From positions 1-64,000 of the IMG/VR virus record IMGVR_UViG_3300032315_001401: a stretch of 64,000 bases of DNA; one strand, 5' to 3'. The first letter of the stretch is position 1; every line of letters starts with the position of its first letter. This stretch comes from a virus. Both the position numbers and the translations under genes were made by a program. Below, in pieces: positions 55,030 to 63,297 of the stretch. The notes under the pieces are model-generated. The model had not been told where the DNA came from. It saw only the letters and a list, made by a program, of their open reading frames with translations, and did not search any database.

Positions 55030-56023
55030 AACTAAATTGTTTTCTTGCAATTTCATCAAGTGCCTGCATTACTTCCGGAGTGAAATACTTCTCAGGACTT
55101 TTCAATATTTCTTTTGCATAGAGTTTTTTACCATCCATTTCATAACGACCAGCAACATTCTTCCAAATTTCACCAAGTTCTCCAAGTTCAAGAAGACCAT
55201 AATATCTGTCAAGTCCTCTCTCATCATAATAGAGACGAACTTCAACATCTTGGTTTTCTTTACTTAATCGGGATTTGGCAGTTTTACACTTGATAATATT
55301 TCCAATGATTTCTGTACCATCCTTTTCCTTTTTCTTTGAAAGATGTATGATGGTAGAAGCAGCGTACTTAAGACCACTACCGCCACCCATTTCTTTTGTT
55401 GGAACATAGGCACCGATAACATCGTATGTGTGATTTGTCACAATCATTGGAATATTTGCTTGACCCAATTTCAAAGTAAGCATACGGAATGCACCTTTGA
55501 TAAGTTGAGATTTGGTCATATCTCTAGTCTCTTTATCATTTAGAGCATCATTAATCTCCTTACTCGTAGAAAGCATCCCCAAAGAGTCTAGTACAAACAT
55601 ACAAGGATTGCGCTCACCTTCAGGCTTTTTCATATACAAATCTACTGCCTTGAGTGCCTTTCCACGAAACTCTTCCACAGTAACGACATTAACAACCACA
55701 AGACGAGTAGTATCAATTCCGCGAGATTCTAAAAGAGATTTAGTGATAGCAGCCTCAGTGTCAAAGTAGAGACAGTAACCATTGGGATTAGAATTAAGAA
55801 AGTTCTTAACAACGGCGAGAGAGAAAAAAGTCTTTCCAGTAGAAGACTCTCCAGCAATAGCAGTAATCTTATTCCCAGAGACACCACCAAAAATGCTACC
55901 TGAAACCAGTGCATTAAAAATGTATGAACCCGTATCAACATAAGTTTCTTTTTCTTCAATATCAGAAGCAAGTTGCGTATAGTCGCCACCGATTTCTTTT
56001 ACAATATCTTTAAGAAAGTCCAT
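55016..56023 (-). CDS. uvsX: Recombinase UvsX (RecA-like)
   Basis: 335 residues. AIAGESSTGKTFFSLAVVKN Walker A, CMFVLDSLGMLSTSKEINDA Walker B, IPMIVTNHTYDVIGAYVPTK loop region and GGGSGLKYAASTIIHLSKKK. Promotes strand exchange and recombination-dependent replication. Confidence 0.94.
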   Translation of the reverse strand: MDFLKDIVKEIGGDYTQLASDIEEKETYVDTGSYIFNALVSGSIFGGVSGNKITAIAGESSTGKTFFSLAVVKNFLNSNPNGYCLYFDTEAAITKSLLESRGIDTTRLVVVNVVTVEEFRGKALKAVDLYMKKPEGERNPCMFVLDSLGMLSTSKEINDALNDKETRDMTKSQLIKGAFRMLTLKLGQANIPMIVTNHTYDVIGAYVPTKEMGGGSGLKYAASTIIHLSKKKEKDGTEIIGNIIKCKTAKSRLSKENQDVEVRLYYDERGLDRYYGLLELGELGEIWKNVAGRYEMDGKKLYAKEILKSPEKYFTPEVMQALDEIARKQFSYGTN

Positions 56024-56025
56024 AG

Positions 56026-56142
56026 TTATTTGTTCCTGTTAAAATTAAAGGTCCACAATTTATTATACAACTGCTTTTCATCAGTTCTTTTAAGTAATTC
56101 TAGAATTTTTTTAAATTCTAGTTCAGTAATCGGTAAATTCAT
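56026..56142 (-). CDS. Small protein between gp43 and UvsX, 38 aa
   Basis: MNLPITELEFKKILELLKRT then a Lys/Asn-rich end. ATG shares a base with the gp43 TAA (TAATG). A small ORF at this place seems conserved in cyanophages. Function unknown. Confidence 0.65.
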   Translation of the reverse strand: MNLPITELEFKKILELLKRTDEKQLYNKLWTFNFNRNK

Positions 56143-58643
56143 TAGATAAAAAATGAATCAAGACTTGTTGTTTTTTCTACTTTCCACCCAATTGAATCGA
56201 GAATGGACTTAAGAGGGTCAATAAAACTCTTTTCAAATTGTAGGTCATAGTCTATGTATTTGTCAAGATCAAGTTCTTTGGGAAAATCTTGAATGAATGC
56301 TATTACATTTTCCTGAATAATATTGGGTTTTTTCAAGAAAATAAACTTAACTTTTTCACCATTGGCAATCAAAGAATATTTGTGGGTCAATTTCTTTTCC
56401 TTTATATAATGATTAAAAAGAAGCGCTCCACGAATATGAATGGGAGTTTTTGAAGCGTAGATCGTTGAATGGGAATAATACTTACGAACATCAGAAGCAG
56501 TTCTTGGAAATGCAATTTGTTCTGGTGGAAGTTTTTTGAAGGCATTGCGGCACTTATCAATAAACTCAATCACCTCCCCTTCAGTCCCACTCATCATCAA
56601 CTTAAGTCCGTCCTTAATCATCTGACGACACGGAGCAGGTGTAGAAGATTTAACTGCCTCAATGCCCATCATTTTAAGTTTAGGTTCTTCATAACGAACA
56701 CCTTCACTATCCCAGACATTAAGAATATAACGCTTTTTGGCAGTCCAGATTCCACGCTCGGCAATGTTCTCACGCTTCATCTGCATCTTCTGGTCGTAAG
56801 CATTTACATACTGAGCCAGTTCTTGGTAGCAACCTTCAATATACTTTTCAAGTTCCACTTTACAGATCTTATCAAGGAATGAAACAATGCCTTCAGTAGT
56901 TTTCTCTCTTCCCTTGTATACAGTCTCAACCAAAGGACCCATATTAAGATAAACAGAGTCAGTATCGGAAGCAATAACATAATCCACCTCTTCAGTTTTC
57001 AGAACTTTATTCAAATACTTATTAAGTTTATTTTCAATCCAACGAATTGCAACTTGCCCAGAAAGTGTAATTGCTTCAGCGTTTGCTAGTTTATAATAGC
57101 GGAAGTACTGATTACCAATGGCACCATAAGCACTATTAAGTTGAATCTTCCTTGCCATTTGAATGTTATTACACCTTGCAATCTCCTTTTCCAGTTCTTT
57201 TGTTGGAGTTTTTTCATACTGTTGCTTTGCCAAAAGCATTTTCTTTTTATAGATGGTGCGGTCCTCATAGATTTTCTCCATCAATTCTGGAAGAAACCCA
57301 CGAACATCTTTGCGATACATTGCACCGTTAGCACAGACTGCATAATCCTTATAAAGTTCAAATGTCAATTCTTGATTGAGAATTTTATCAACAGTCACTG
57401 TGGGGTGTCTATCATCAACAAGAGTTTCGGGACTTACATTAAATTGCATAATCAAATGTGGATATAGACTATTCAAGTCAAAACTCACCACCCAGTCATA
57501 CATTCCTGGAATAGGTTCCTTAACATAAGCGCCGGCATATTTTGAATCTTTATCGGAACGTTCTTTGGGGGGGATAACAATATCCCGCTTTTTCAAATAG
57601 TTGTAGATGATTGTATCCCACATTCTAACTTGAGAAAAAACATCAGCATAGTTTGCTTTAGCATCATATGCCATTGTAATTGCAAGTTCAATTAGTTTCA
57701 TCTTGTCTTCCATTCGGTCAACAAGTTCCACGTCGATAATGTTGTATTCTACAAATTTCTGCCACCCTTTAGTGTAGAAATCTTTAAAAGTATCAAATTC
57801 AGAGTGATCTAATTTTTTCTGACCAAGTTCAACATTTGCAATATAATCTAGGCGATAAGATTCCTGTGCTTTATAAGTAAACTTCTTATAAAGATTAAGG
57901 TAGTCAAGTTGAGTAATGCCACCAACATCATAGGAAATGTGCTTACGTCCAGCAATATAAATTTCACTTTCAGTTACAAGTCCCCATGGAGACATTCTTT
58001 TCATTAACTTTTCACCAAGAATTCTATCAAGGCGACGAACAAGATATGGAATATCATATAACTCAATATTCCAACCAGTTACAACTTCTGGCGTATTGTC
58101 TTCCGTCATCCACCAAGCAATAAAATCGTTTAATAGGTCTCTTTCAGTTGCAAAAGATTTATACATCACATTCTTTTGCTTGTTTTCAAAAGGACCAACG
58201 CCCCAAGTGCGAATTTGCTTTGAAGCATAATCTTGAATTGTAATCAAAAGAACTTCCTCAGCCGCAGATTCTACATCAGGAAATCCATTTTCCGATGCAA
58301 CCTCAATATCAAGAGTAGTTAATTTAATTTTATTGATGTCAAACTTGATTTCCTCTTCAGAATACATTTCAGAAATATACTGATAAATGTATCCCGTATT
58401 TCCATAAATGTTAAAGTTCTCTACACCATCGTATTTTTTAACAAAGTCGCGACACTCTCTTACAGATCCGGGTTGAACTTCTTCTACATAGTCTCCCGTC
58501 AAAGTTTGATATTTTGTTTTCTTTTTTGAAGGGACAAAAAGGGTCGGGTAAAACTTCTCACGGGTCATAAAATGCTTACCATTTTCATAACCACGGACCA
58601 AGAAGTGATCCCCGACCATTTGAACGTTTGTATAAAATCTCAT
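56142..58643 (-). CDS. 43: DNA polymerase family B, T4 gp43-like
   Basis: 833 residues. Exonuclease motifs LTTLDIEVASENGFPDVESA (D-x-E), VVTGWNIELYDIPYL and YNIIDVELVDRM; polymerase motifs VVSFDLNSLYPHLIMQFNV (A), RKIQLNSAYGAIGNQYFRYY (B) and YVIASDTDSVYLNMG (C). All catalytic carboxylates are present, so it should be an active proofreading polymerase. Slightly shorter than T4 gp43 (898). Confidence 0.97.
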   Translation of the reverse strand: MRFYTNVQMVGDHFLVRGYENGKHFMTREKFYPTLFVPSKKKTKYQTLTGDYVEEVQPGSVRECRDFVKKYDGVENFNIYGNTGYIYQYISEMYSEEEIKFDINKIKLTTLDIEVASENGFPDVESAAEEVLLITIQDYASKQIRTWGVGPFENKQKNVMYKSFATERDLLNDFIAWWMTEDNTPEVVTGWNIELYDIPYLVRRLDRILGEKLMKRMSPWGLVTESEIYIAGRKHISYDVGGITQLDYLNLYKKFTYKAQESYRLDYIANVELGQKKLDHSEFDTFKDFYTKGWQKFVEYNIIDVELVDRMEDKMKLIELAITMAYDAKANYADVFSQVRMWDTIIYNYLKKRDIVIPPKERSDKDSKYAGAYVKEPIPGMYDWVVSFDLNSLYPHLIMQFNVSPETLVDDRHPTVTVDKILNQELTFELYKDYAVCANGAMYRKDVRGFLPELMEKIYEDRTIYKKKMLLAKQQYEKTPTKELEKEIARCNNIQMARKIQLNSAYGAIGNQYFRYYKLANAEAITLSGQVAIRWIENKLNKYLNKVLKTEEVDYVIASDTDSVYLNMGPLVETVYKGREKTTEGIVSFLDKICKVELEKYIEGCYQELAQYVNAYDQKMQMKRENIAERGIWTAKKRYILNVWDSEGVRYEEPKLKMMGIEAVKSSTPAPCRQMIKDGLKLMMSGTEGEVIEFIDKCRNAFKKLPPEQIAFPRTASDVRKYYSHSTIYASKTPIHIRGALLFNHYIKEKKLTHKYSLIANGEKVKFIFLKKPNIIQENVIAFIQDFPKELDLDKYIDYDLQFEKSFIDPLKSILDSIGWKVEKTTSLDSFFI

Positions 58644-58897
58644 CAGGCAGTTAATTCAAGATACTTTTCAATAATTTCTTCTTTTGGATCTACAATTGTA
58701 AGAATACTATCGGAATGAATCATCATTTCTCTTTGGTCAGTTACATCTGGCCAAGGAGTAAGATTTCCTTCAGCATCAATACGATATGGATTAATCAATC
58801 TACAATCAGGTTCTCCAAGTTCAGATCCAACTTCCACAATTTCCGTAACAATTACGTTATCAACTTTCAACAAAAGACATTTAACTGTTTTTTCCAT
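58643..58897 (-). CDS. Small beta-rich protein, 84 aa
   Basis: MEKTVKCLLLKVDNVIVTEI then VEVGSELGEPDCRLINPYRI and SILTIVDPKEEIIEKYLELT. Layout resembles the 102-residue neighbour (both end with a T-I-V-(E/D)-P block), suggesting tandem paralogues of an Sm/Lsm-like barrel. Overlaps gp43 start by 1 nt. Confidence 0.68.
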   Translation of the reverse strand: MEKTVKCLLLKVDNVIVTEIVEVGSELGEPDCRLINPYRIDAEGNLTPWPDVTDQREMMIHSDSILTIVDPKEEIIEKYLELTA

Positions 58898-59189
58898 TTA
58901 CTCTCCCCTCATAAAGATCTTTAACTGAATTAAGTGGTTCTACAATCGTCACAACCCAATCTAACGGAACTAAAATCTGATCATCCTGCGTAAGAAGTAT
59001 CCAAGCAGACAAAGATACTTGAATTTTTGCATCATAATCTACTTCTTCCGTCAAAAGAATGGACCTTTCTGTAAGAACCTTATATGGTTTATTAAAGATG
59101 TATCCGCAAGGTTTTTCATCAGAGACAATTTCCTTAAGATCGGAAATAACCGTCTCTCCAGATTTTAATAGTGCAAGTTTAATTGACAT
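58881..59189 (-). CDS. Small beta-rich protein, 102 aa
   Basis: MSIKLALLKSGETVISDLKE, FNKPYKVL and LVPLDWVVTIVEPLNSVKDL. Same plan as the 58643 product; Lsm/Sm-like folds of this type are frequent in cyanophages and could bind RNA. Early promoter at 59212-59240. Confidence 0.68.
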   Translation of the reverse strand: MSIKLALLKSGETVISDLKEIVSDEKPCGYIFNKPYKVLTERSILLTEEVDYDAKIQVSLSAWILLTQDDQILVPLDWVVTIVEPLNSVKDLYEGRVNGKNS

Positions 59190-59211
59190 TTTTATCTTTC
59201 TCCTTCAACTT

Positions 59212-59264
59212 ATTATAGCAAAAAAATGGGGGAGTGTCAAACTGGATTTTGCCAGTTGCTCCCC
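59212..59264 (-). promoter_or_regulatory. Terminator-embedded perfect promoter
   Basis: Branched stem GGGGAG/CTCCCC with inner AACTGG/CCAGTT (59229-59264) and a run of seven T; TTGACA (59235-59240), 17 bp, TATAAT (59212-59217). Ends the hsp20 unit and starts the 59189 gene. Confidence 0.82.
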
Positions 59265-59288
59265 TGCGGCGACGATATTCACTAGTAT

Positions 59289-59405
59289 TTATTCTTCTTC
59301 ACATCCACGCCCACCTCCTCCAGGATTAAATGGAACTGCCTTTCCCTTTGGAACTCTTTGTTTTTTATGAGTTTTTGGATCAATCACCATGTGTGCTTGA
59401 GCCAT
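59289..59405 (-). CDS. Small Gly-rich protein after hsp20, 38 aa
   Basis: MAQAHMVIDPKTHKKQRVPK then GKAVPFNPGGGGRGCEEE. Overlaps the end of hsp20 by 26 nt. Seems conserved in cyanophages; function unknown. Confidence 0.65.
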   Translation of the reverse strand: MAQAHMVIDPKTHKKQRVPKGKAVPFNPGGGGRGCEEE

Positions 59406-59886
59406 CGGATAAGAGATCGTTTTGGTCTCTTGCATGAACTTCTGAAAAGATTTCATATACCTTTCTCTTCTGATGCTCTGGAATAACTCTATTTAGTTTG
59501 ACGGTAAGTAATCCATCAACATATGAAACATCTTTAACTTCAACATCATCAGAAAGAGTCCATGTACGAGTGAATGCTCTTTTTGCCAATCCCTGATGTA
59601 GATATTCATCACTAGAATCACCCGATTTCTTTGCTTCCACAAAGAGTTTATTCCATTCCGTAGTGACTTCGATATCTTCTTTTTTATATCCAGCAAGTGC
59701 AATTTCCAATCTGAAATCAACACTACTTTCTTTAATTAGATTATATGGGGGATAATTTGTGTGCGTTTCAAACGCCGTATCAAACCTTTTAAACCACTCA
59801 TCCATCCCAATACTATTTCTCCGAATATCCATCAGATATTTTGCAGTTTCTGGTACTGTTAGAGTAAGAGAACTTGTTCCAAACAT
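59380..59886 (-). CDS. hsp20: Small heat-shock protein (Hsp20/alpha-crystallin)
   Basis: 168 residues. FRLEIALAGYKKEDIEVTTE, KRAFTRTWTLSDDVEVKDVS and DGLLTVKLNRVIPEHQKRKV form the alpha-crystallin domain including the I-x-V-type end (V-K-L-N). Strong AAGGAGG ribosome-binding site. Phage Hsp20 may aid virion assembly or protect photosystems. Preceded by TATAAT at 59943 and the regA terminator. Confidence 0.92.
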   Translation of the reverse strand: MFGTSSLTLTVPETAKYLMDIRRNSIGMDEWFKRFDTAFETHTNYPPYNLIKESSVDFRLEIALAGYKKEDIEVTTEWNKLFVEAKKSGDSSDEYLHQGLAKRAFTRTWTLSDDVEVKDVSYVDGLLTVKLNRVIPEHQKRKVYEIFSEVHARDQNDLLSDGSSTHGD

Positions 59887-59967
59887 AATAGACCTCCTTA
59901 AAGCGTCTGTAAGTTAATAATGTCCCCGAAGGCAACATCATTATTATATATTTGAAACATAAAAAAT

Positions 59968-59986
59968 GGGGAGTGTTGTTATCCCC
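59968..59986 (-). terminator. Terminator after regA
   Basis: GGGGA/TCCCC stem followed by ATTTTTT on the minus strand. Confidence 0.7.
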
Positions 59987-59992
59987 ACTTTT

Positions 59993-60436
59993 TTATTCGG
60001 TTTCCTCTTCTGTGCGCTTTTTCTTGGCGCCAATATTATATTTGGTCTCTAGAATCCAATCTCCTTTGTCCTTGTAAGCAAGAACTTTGATTTGATTGAG
60101 TGGTGCAATATCTTGCACTTGTTGGGCATTTACAATTGTAACCAATCCCCAATCAGCAATAAGTTGCACAATTCGATTACGACGCTGAACATCATTCACG
60201 GTAAGATTTGCATGTTTGCCATCCAGAGCAAACAATTCCTTAAAATGAACGAGATAATATCTACCTTGCTTATGAAGAATATGGCAAGATTGATAAAGTT
60301 TTTTCTCCTTTCTTGATGCAACTCCGATACGAGTCAAAGTTTCACGAACCTTAAGAAAATCATCAGGTTCATTCAGCAAAACTTCAATCATCATATTAGG
60401 CGTCCAGTTTACTACAGGTTCTTGAACGACACTCAT
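59993..60436 (-). CDS. regA: Translational repressor RegA
   Basis: 147 residues. MIEVLLNEPDDFLKVRETLT, RKEKKLYQSCHILHKQGRYY and YLVHFKELFALDGK align with T4 RegA, which binds early mRNA start regions. It has a 14-15-residue extension before the T4 start, supported by GGAGG 6 nt before the ATG and ATGA overlap with gene 62. Confidence 0.93.
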   Translation of the reverse strand: MSVVQEPVVNWTPNMMIEVLLNEPDDFLKVRETLTRIGVASRKEKKLYQSCHILHKQGRYYLVHFKELFALDGKHANLTVNDVQRRNRIVQLIADWGLVTIVNAQQVQDIAPLNQIKVLAYKDKGDWILETKYNIGAKKKRTEEETE

Positions 60437-60813
60437 TTTTTTCCTCCAGTTTCAAATTTCGATTTTATAAAAGTAAGTTGTTCTTTAGTAAGAATCCTCA
60501 AAGCCTGTTTTGCCTTTTCATTATTAAAACCATAATATTGTTTGACATAATCAAGATCTTTGATTTTATCTTGTCGGAGCCAGGGAGAAAATCTCTTCTT
60601 TTTCCTCAGACTATTTATAAAAAAGTCATACTGCATCTTCTTTGGAAGAAAATGATAGCGATTCATTTCATTCGCAAACATAATACAATCAATGTGCCCA
60701 GAAAAGCAACGATTGATGATATAAGGGGCGTATTCCTTCTCAAGTGAAGGATCTTCATCAATTAGATTCTGCTTCGTTTGATTGATCGAGTTTAACCAGT
60801 CCTTCAATTCCAT
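60433..60813 (-). CDS. 62: Clamp-loader small subunit, T4 gp62-like
   Basis: 126 residues from MELKDWLNSINQTKQNLIDE. All-helical, with YAPYIINRCFSGHIDCIMFA and KKKRFSPWLRQDKIKDLDYV as in cyanophage gp62. Position between gp44 and RegA matches the T4 order. Pairs with gp44 to load the sliding clamp. Start at 60813 overlaps the Dam gene's end. Confidence 0.85.
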   Translation of the reverse strand: MELKDWLNSINQTKQNLIDEDPSLEKEYAPYIINRCFSGHIDCIMFANEMNRYHFLPKKMQYDFFINSLRKKKRFSPWLRQDKIKDLDYVKQYYGFNNEKAKQALRILTKEQLTFIKSKFETGGKK

Positions 60814-61630
60814 AATTAAAAAGCAATAGTTCTTTTCTTTGTTTTTGCTCACGCATATATTCACCAACAGAACGCATCGTATAAGTCAAATCAAACTCGG
60901 CAGCGTTCCAGTCCTTAAACCTATCTTTTACAAGTTGGTCAGAATTATAACTAATCAACTGATCCATATTGTTAGAGTCGCAATCAGCAGCAAACTTATC
61001 GTGATCGAATCCTTTATGCATTGATCCCTTTCTCCCATAGAGATTATCCTTAATGTCATAAGGAGGATCGAGATACATAAAAGCACCTTTGTTTCCATCC
61101 ATCAGATAATCGTAAGAGTAATTAGTTATGCGCCAATGAGCAATTAACTTGGAATATTCGGGCAGTTTATAGATTCCTCGCAGGGAGAAATTGGAGTTAC
61201 TTGCTTGCTCTGAAAAAGATGAACTTTCGGTAAGACCACTAAAAGAACATTTATTAACAATATAGAAAGCGACAGCACGATTAAAGTTCGATTCAGACTC
61301 ATTATTGATATGCTCCTTTGACTTCGCAAATAACTCTCTTGCCAATTCTGGGGTATTATATGCTGTTTTCAAATCCACCAATTCACTTTTTAAATCATAT
61401 CCAAACATCTGGAGTTGTTGCCAGAAGTTTACAAGAGGTTCGTAAAGGTCATTGACCCATATATCTAGGTTGGGATATTTTTTAGTAATATAAATCGCAA
61501 CGCTTCCACCACCAAGAAATGGTTCTCGGAACTCATCATAATTGCGAAGGTCTGTAAAATAAGGTCCCATCTTTTCGCAAGCACGGGACTTACCGCCAGG
61601 ATAACGAAGAGGTGTCTTGAGTGATTTCAT
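60758..61630 (-). CDS. dam: Dam-type N6-adenine DNA methyltransferase (D12 class)
   Basis: 290 residues. TPLRYPGGKSRACEKMGPYF, FREPFLGGGSVAIYITKKYP (SAM loop) and FMYLDPPYDIKDNLYGRKGS (D-P-P-Y catalytic loop) are all present. Methylates adenine, target site not deducible. It is inserted between gp44-side genes and gp62. ATG overlaps the upstream stop (ATGA). Confidence 0.93.
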   Translation of the reverse strand: MKSLKTPLRYPGGKSRACEKMGPYFTDLRNYDEFREPFLGGGSVAIYITKKYPNLDIWVNDLYEPLVNFWQQLQMFGYDLKSELVDLKTAYNTPELARELFAKSKEHINNESESNFNRAVAFYIVNKCSFSGLTESSSFSEQASNSNFSLRGIYKLPEYSKLIAHWRITNYSYDYLMDGNKGAFMYLDPPYDIKDNLYGRKGSMHKGFDHDKFAADCDSNNMDQLISYNSDQLVKDRFKDWNAAEFDLTYTMRSVGEYMREQKQRKELLLFNYGIEGLVKLDQSNEAESN

Positions 61631-62151
61631 TCTTCAATTTCCCTAATATAATTCAAATAAAAATCAACTTTTTTCTGGAAAAAGTTTTCCTGCAAAGTTG
61701 GACCACCATTTAGAAAAAAATGTTCTGGTTCGGGATTACAGGAAGCAGTAATAGTTGTTCCACTAATCTTGACATTATAAAGCATTTCTCCAGGAACACA
61801 ACAAGCTTTGAGTTTATCTGGATCAGTAAAAATATAATAATCTGCAGGACTAAATCGAGATAAATCTGGTGTGCTACGTCCGTTCATAACAACTACGCCA
61901 CGAACAGCGGTTTCACTTTTATTTGCAAATTTTATTTTTTTACTCTCATACGTCTTACCAAAATTATCAATCAAATCCTTACCGATCAAATTGATACGCT
62001 TGAGTTGCCCCTTACCATACTCTTGATAGGCATATTCGATAACTTTCCCCACCTCAAAATACTCTGTTGGATCAGTATTTCCAGAAAGAGTGGAAAGGAA
62101 TTTTGAAAGTTTGTTCAATTCAATGGTAGAAAAATCAATCATTGGTTTCAT
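61627..62151 (-). CDS. Hypothetical protein upstream of Dam, 174 aa
   Basis: MKPMIDFSTIELNKLSKFLS, INLIGKDLIDNFGKTYESKK, VRGVVVMNGRSTPDLSRFSP and ADYYIFTDPDKLKACC. The D-N-F-G-K-T-Y-E-S-K run is a loose D-x-(E-x-K) match, so a nuclease paired with the methylase is possible but weak. Unknown otherwise. Overlaps Dam by 4 nt. Confidence 0.62.
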   Translation of the reverse strand: MKPMIDFSTIELNKLSKFLSTLSGNTDPTEYFEVGKVIEYAYQEYGKGQLKRINLIGKDLIDNFGKTYESKKIKFANKSETAVRGVVVMNGRSTPDLSRFSPADYYIFTDPDKLKACCVPGEMLYNVKISGTTITASCNPEPEHFFLNGGPTLQENFFQKKVDFYLNYIREIEE

Positions 62152-62347
62152 AATCAATAGGGTGATACTTCAAATACTCTCTAAAAGTGAGTTTCATTTC
62201 TTTCTGCGTCATACCACAGTGCCTGGCAGCATCGGGAAGATTCATTATAGCGCGAAAGAGACCTTCATTTGCCTCTTGGACATTTTCGGGAGTTGTTTTA
62301 ACTGGCAATTCATACAATTCCCACTTATTGATTTTAAATGGATTCAT
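62135..62347 (-). CDS. Conserved small protein after gp44, 70 aa
   Basis: MNPFKINKWELYELPVKTTP, then AARHCGMTQKEMKLTFREYL, which looks helix-turn-helix-like. ATG overlaps gp44 TGA (ATGA). Function unknown. Confidence 0.68.
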   Translation of the reverse strand: MNPFKINKWELYELPVKTTPENVQEANEGLFRAIMNLPDAARHCGMTQKEMKLTFREYLKYHPIDYETND

Positions 62348-63288
62348 CGAAACTCACACTCCACCATTATTTCTGTAAGAGCGGCAAGAAGGTTGATTTC
62401 CTGATCGGCAACAAACGACCCCTGATACATATACTTTGCAATGATAAGAATTGCTGCAGGAATTGTAGAAGGTGTGAGAGATTCATAGCAAGAGTCATAA
62501 AGACGACGCAAAATGAGATTTGCATCATTATCAAGATTTGCTACTACCCATTTACGAACTTCAGCAAAATTCTTATCTTTCATATTTTTGATAAGACCAT
62601 TTACTGCAATGTCTGTGAAGGATGCAAGAATTGCTGCGTCAATTTTTCCTCCTGTTGCATACCTTTGACATTCGTTGAGGACTCTTCGAAAATCTGGGAA
62701 GTGCTTGGAGATAATTTCAACAAGAACTTTTTGATCATACTCGATCCTTTCCTCATCCAAAATGTTTTGTAGGCGCTTGAAAAAGGATCCTGCCAACTGC
62801 GCCTTTTGTTTGCCCTTGATGGTGAAATCAATGACGGCACATCGGGAATGAAGAGGTTCGATGATTTTGTTTTTGTAGTTGCAGGTGAAAATGAATCTGC
62901 AGTTGTTATAAAATGTCTCAATATTTGCCCGTAGAAGGAGTTGTACATCTGCGGTCGTGTTGTCACTTTCATCCACAATGATGACTTTGTGTTTAGAAGA
63001 TCCCGTAAGTGAGACGGTCGAAGCGAAGTTCTTTGCTTGGTTCCGTACAGTATCCAAGAAACGCCCTTCGTCGGATCCATTGATGACATAATAGTCTGCC
63101 CCTAACTCATTACACAGTGCTTTTGCAATCGTGGTTTTACCAATACCAGGAGGTCCAGAAAGAAGAAGATTTGGAATCTCCCCTTTTTCCACAAACTCCT
63201 TAAATGTTTTTTTAATTTCATCAGGAAGAATACAGTCCTCAATCACTTGAGGACGATATTTTTCCGTTAGAAGGAATTCACTTGTCAT
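62344..63288 (-). CDS. 44: Clamp-loader large subunit, T4 gp44-like
   Basis: 314 residues. LLLSGPPGIGKTTIAKALCN Walker A, KVIIVDESDNTTADVQLLLR Walker B, FIFTCNYKNKIIEPLHSRCA (sensor 1 and SRC arginine-finger motif). AAA+ ATPase that loads gp45 with gp62. Its initiation region is duplicated around the neighbouring endonuclease. Confidence 0.95.
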   Translation of the reverse strand: MTSEFLLTEKYRPQVIEDCILPDEIKKTFKEFVEKGEIPNLLLSGPPGIGKTTIAKALCNELGADYYVINGSDEGRFLDTVRNQAKNFASTVSLTGSSKHKVIIVDESDNTTADVQLLLRANIETFYNNCRFIFTCNYKNKIIEPLHSRCAVIDFTIKGKQKAQLAGSFFKRLQNILDEERIEYDQKVLVEIISKHFPDFRRVLNECQRYATGGKIDAAILASFTDIAVNGLIKNMKDKNFAEVRKWVVANLDNDANLILRRLYDSCYESLTPSTIPAAILIIAKYMYQGSFVADQEINLLAALTEIMVECEFR

Positions 63289-63297
63289 AATTTAATT
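63285..63297 (-). repeat. 13-nt direct repeat, copy at the gp44 start
   Basis: AATTAAATTATGA on the minus strand, spanning the endonuclease stop and the gp44 ATG. Identical to 63912-63924. Confidence 0.85.

Noticed and set aside
59916-59942. UUCG-loop hairpin in the hsp20 leader as a thermosensor
   Set aside because: The TATAAT at 59943 would start transcription inside the helix, and the hairpin does not cover the AAGGAGG site.
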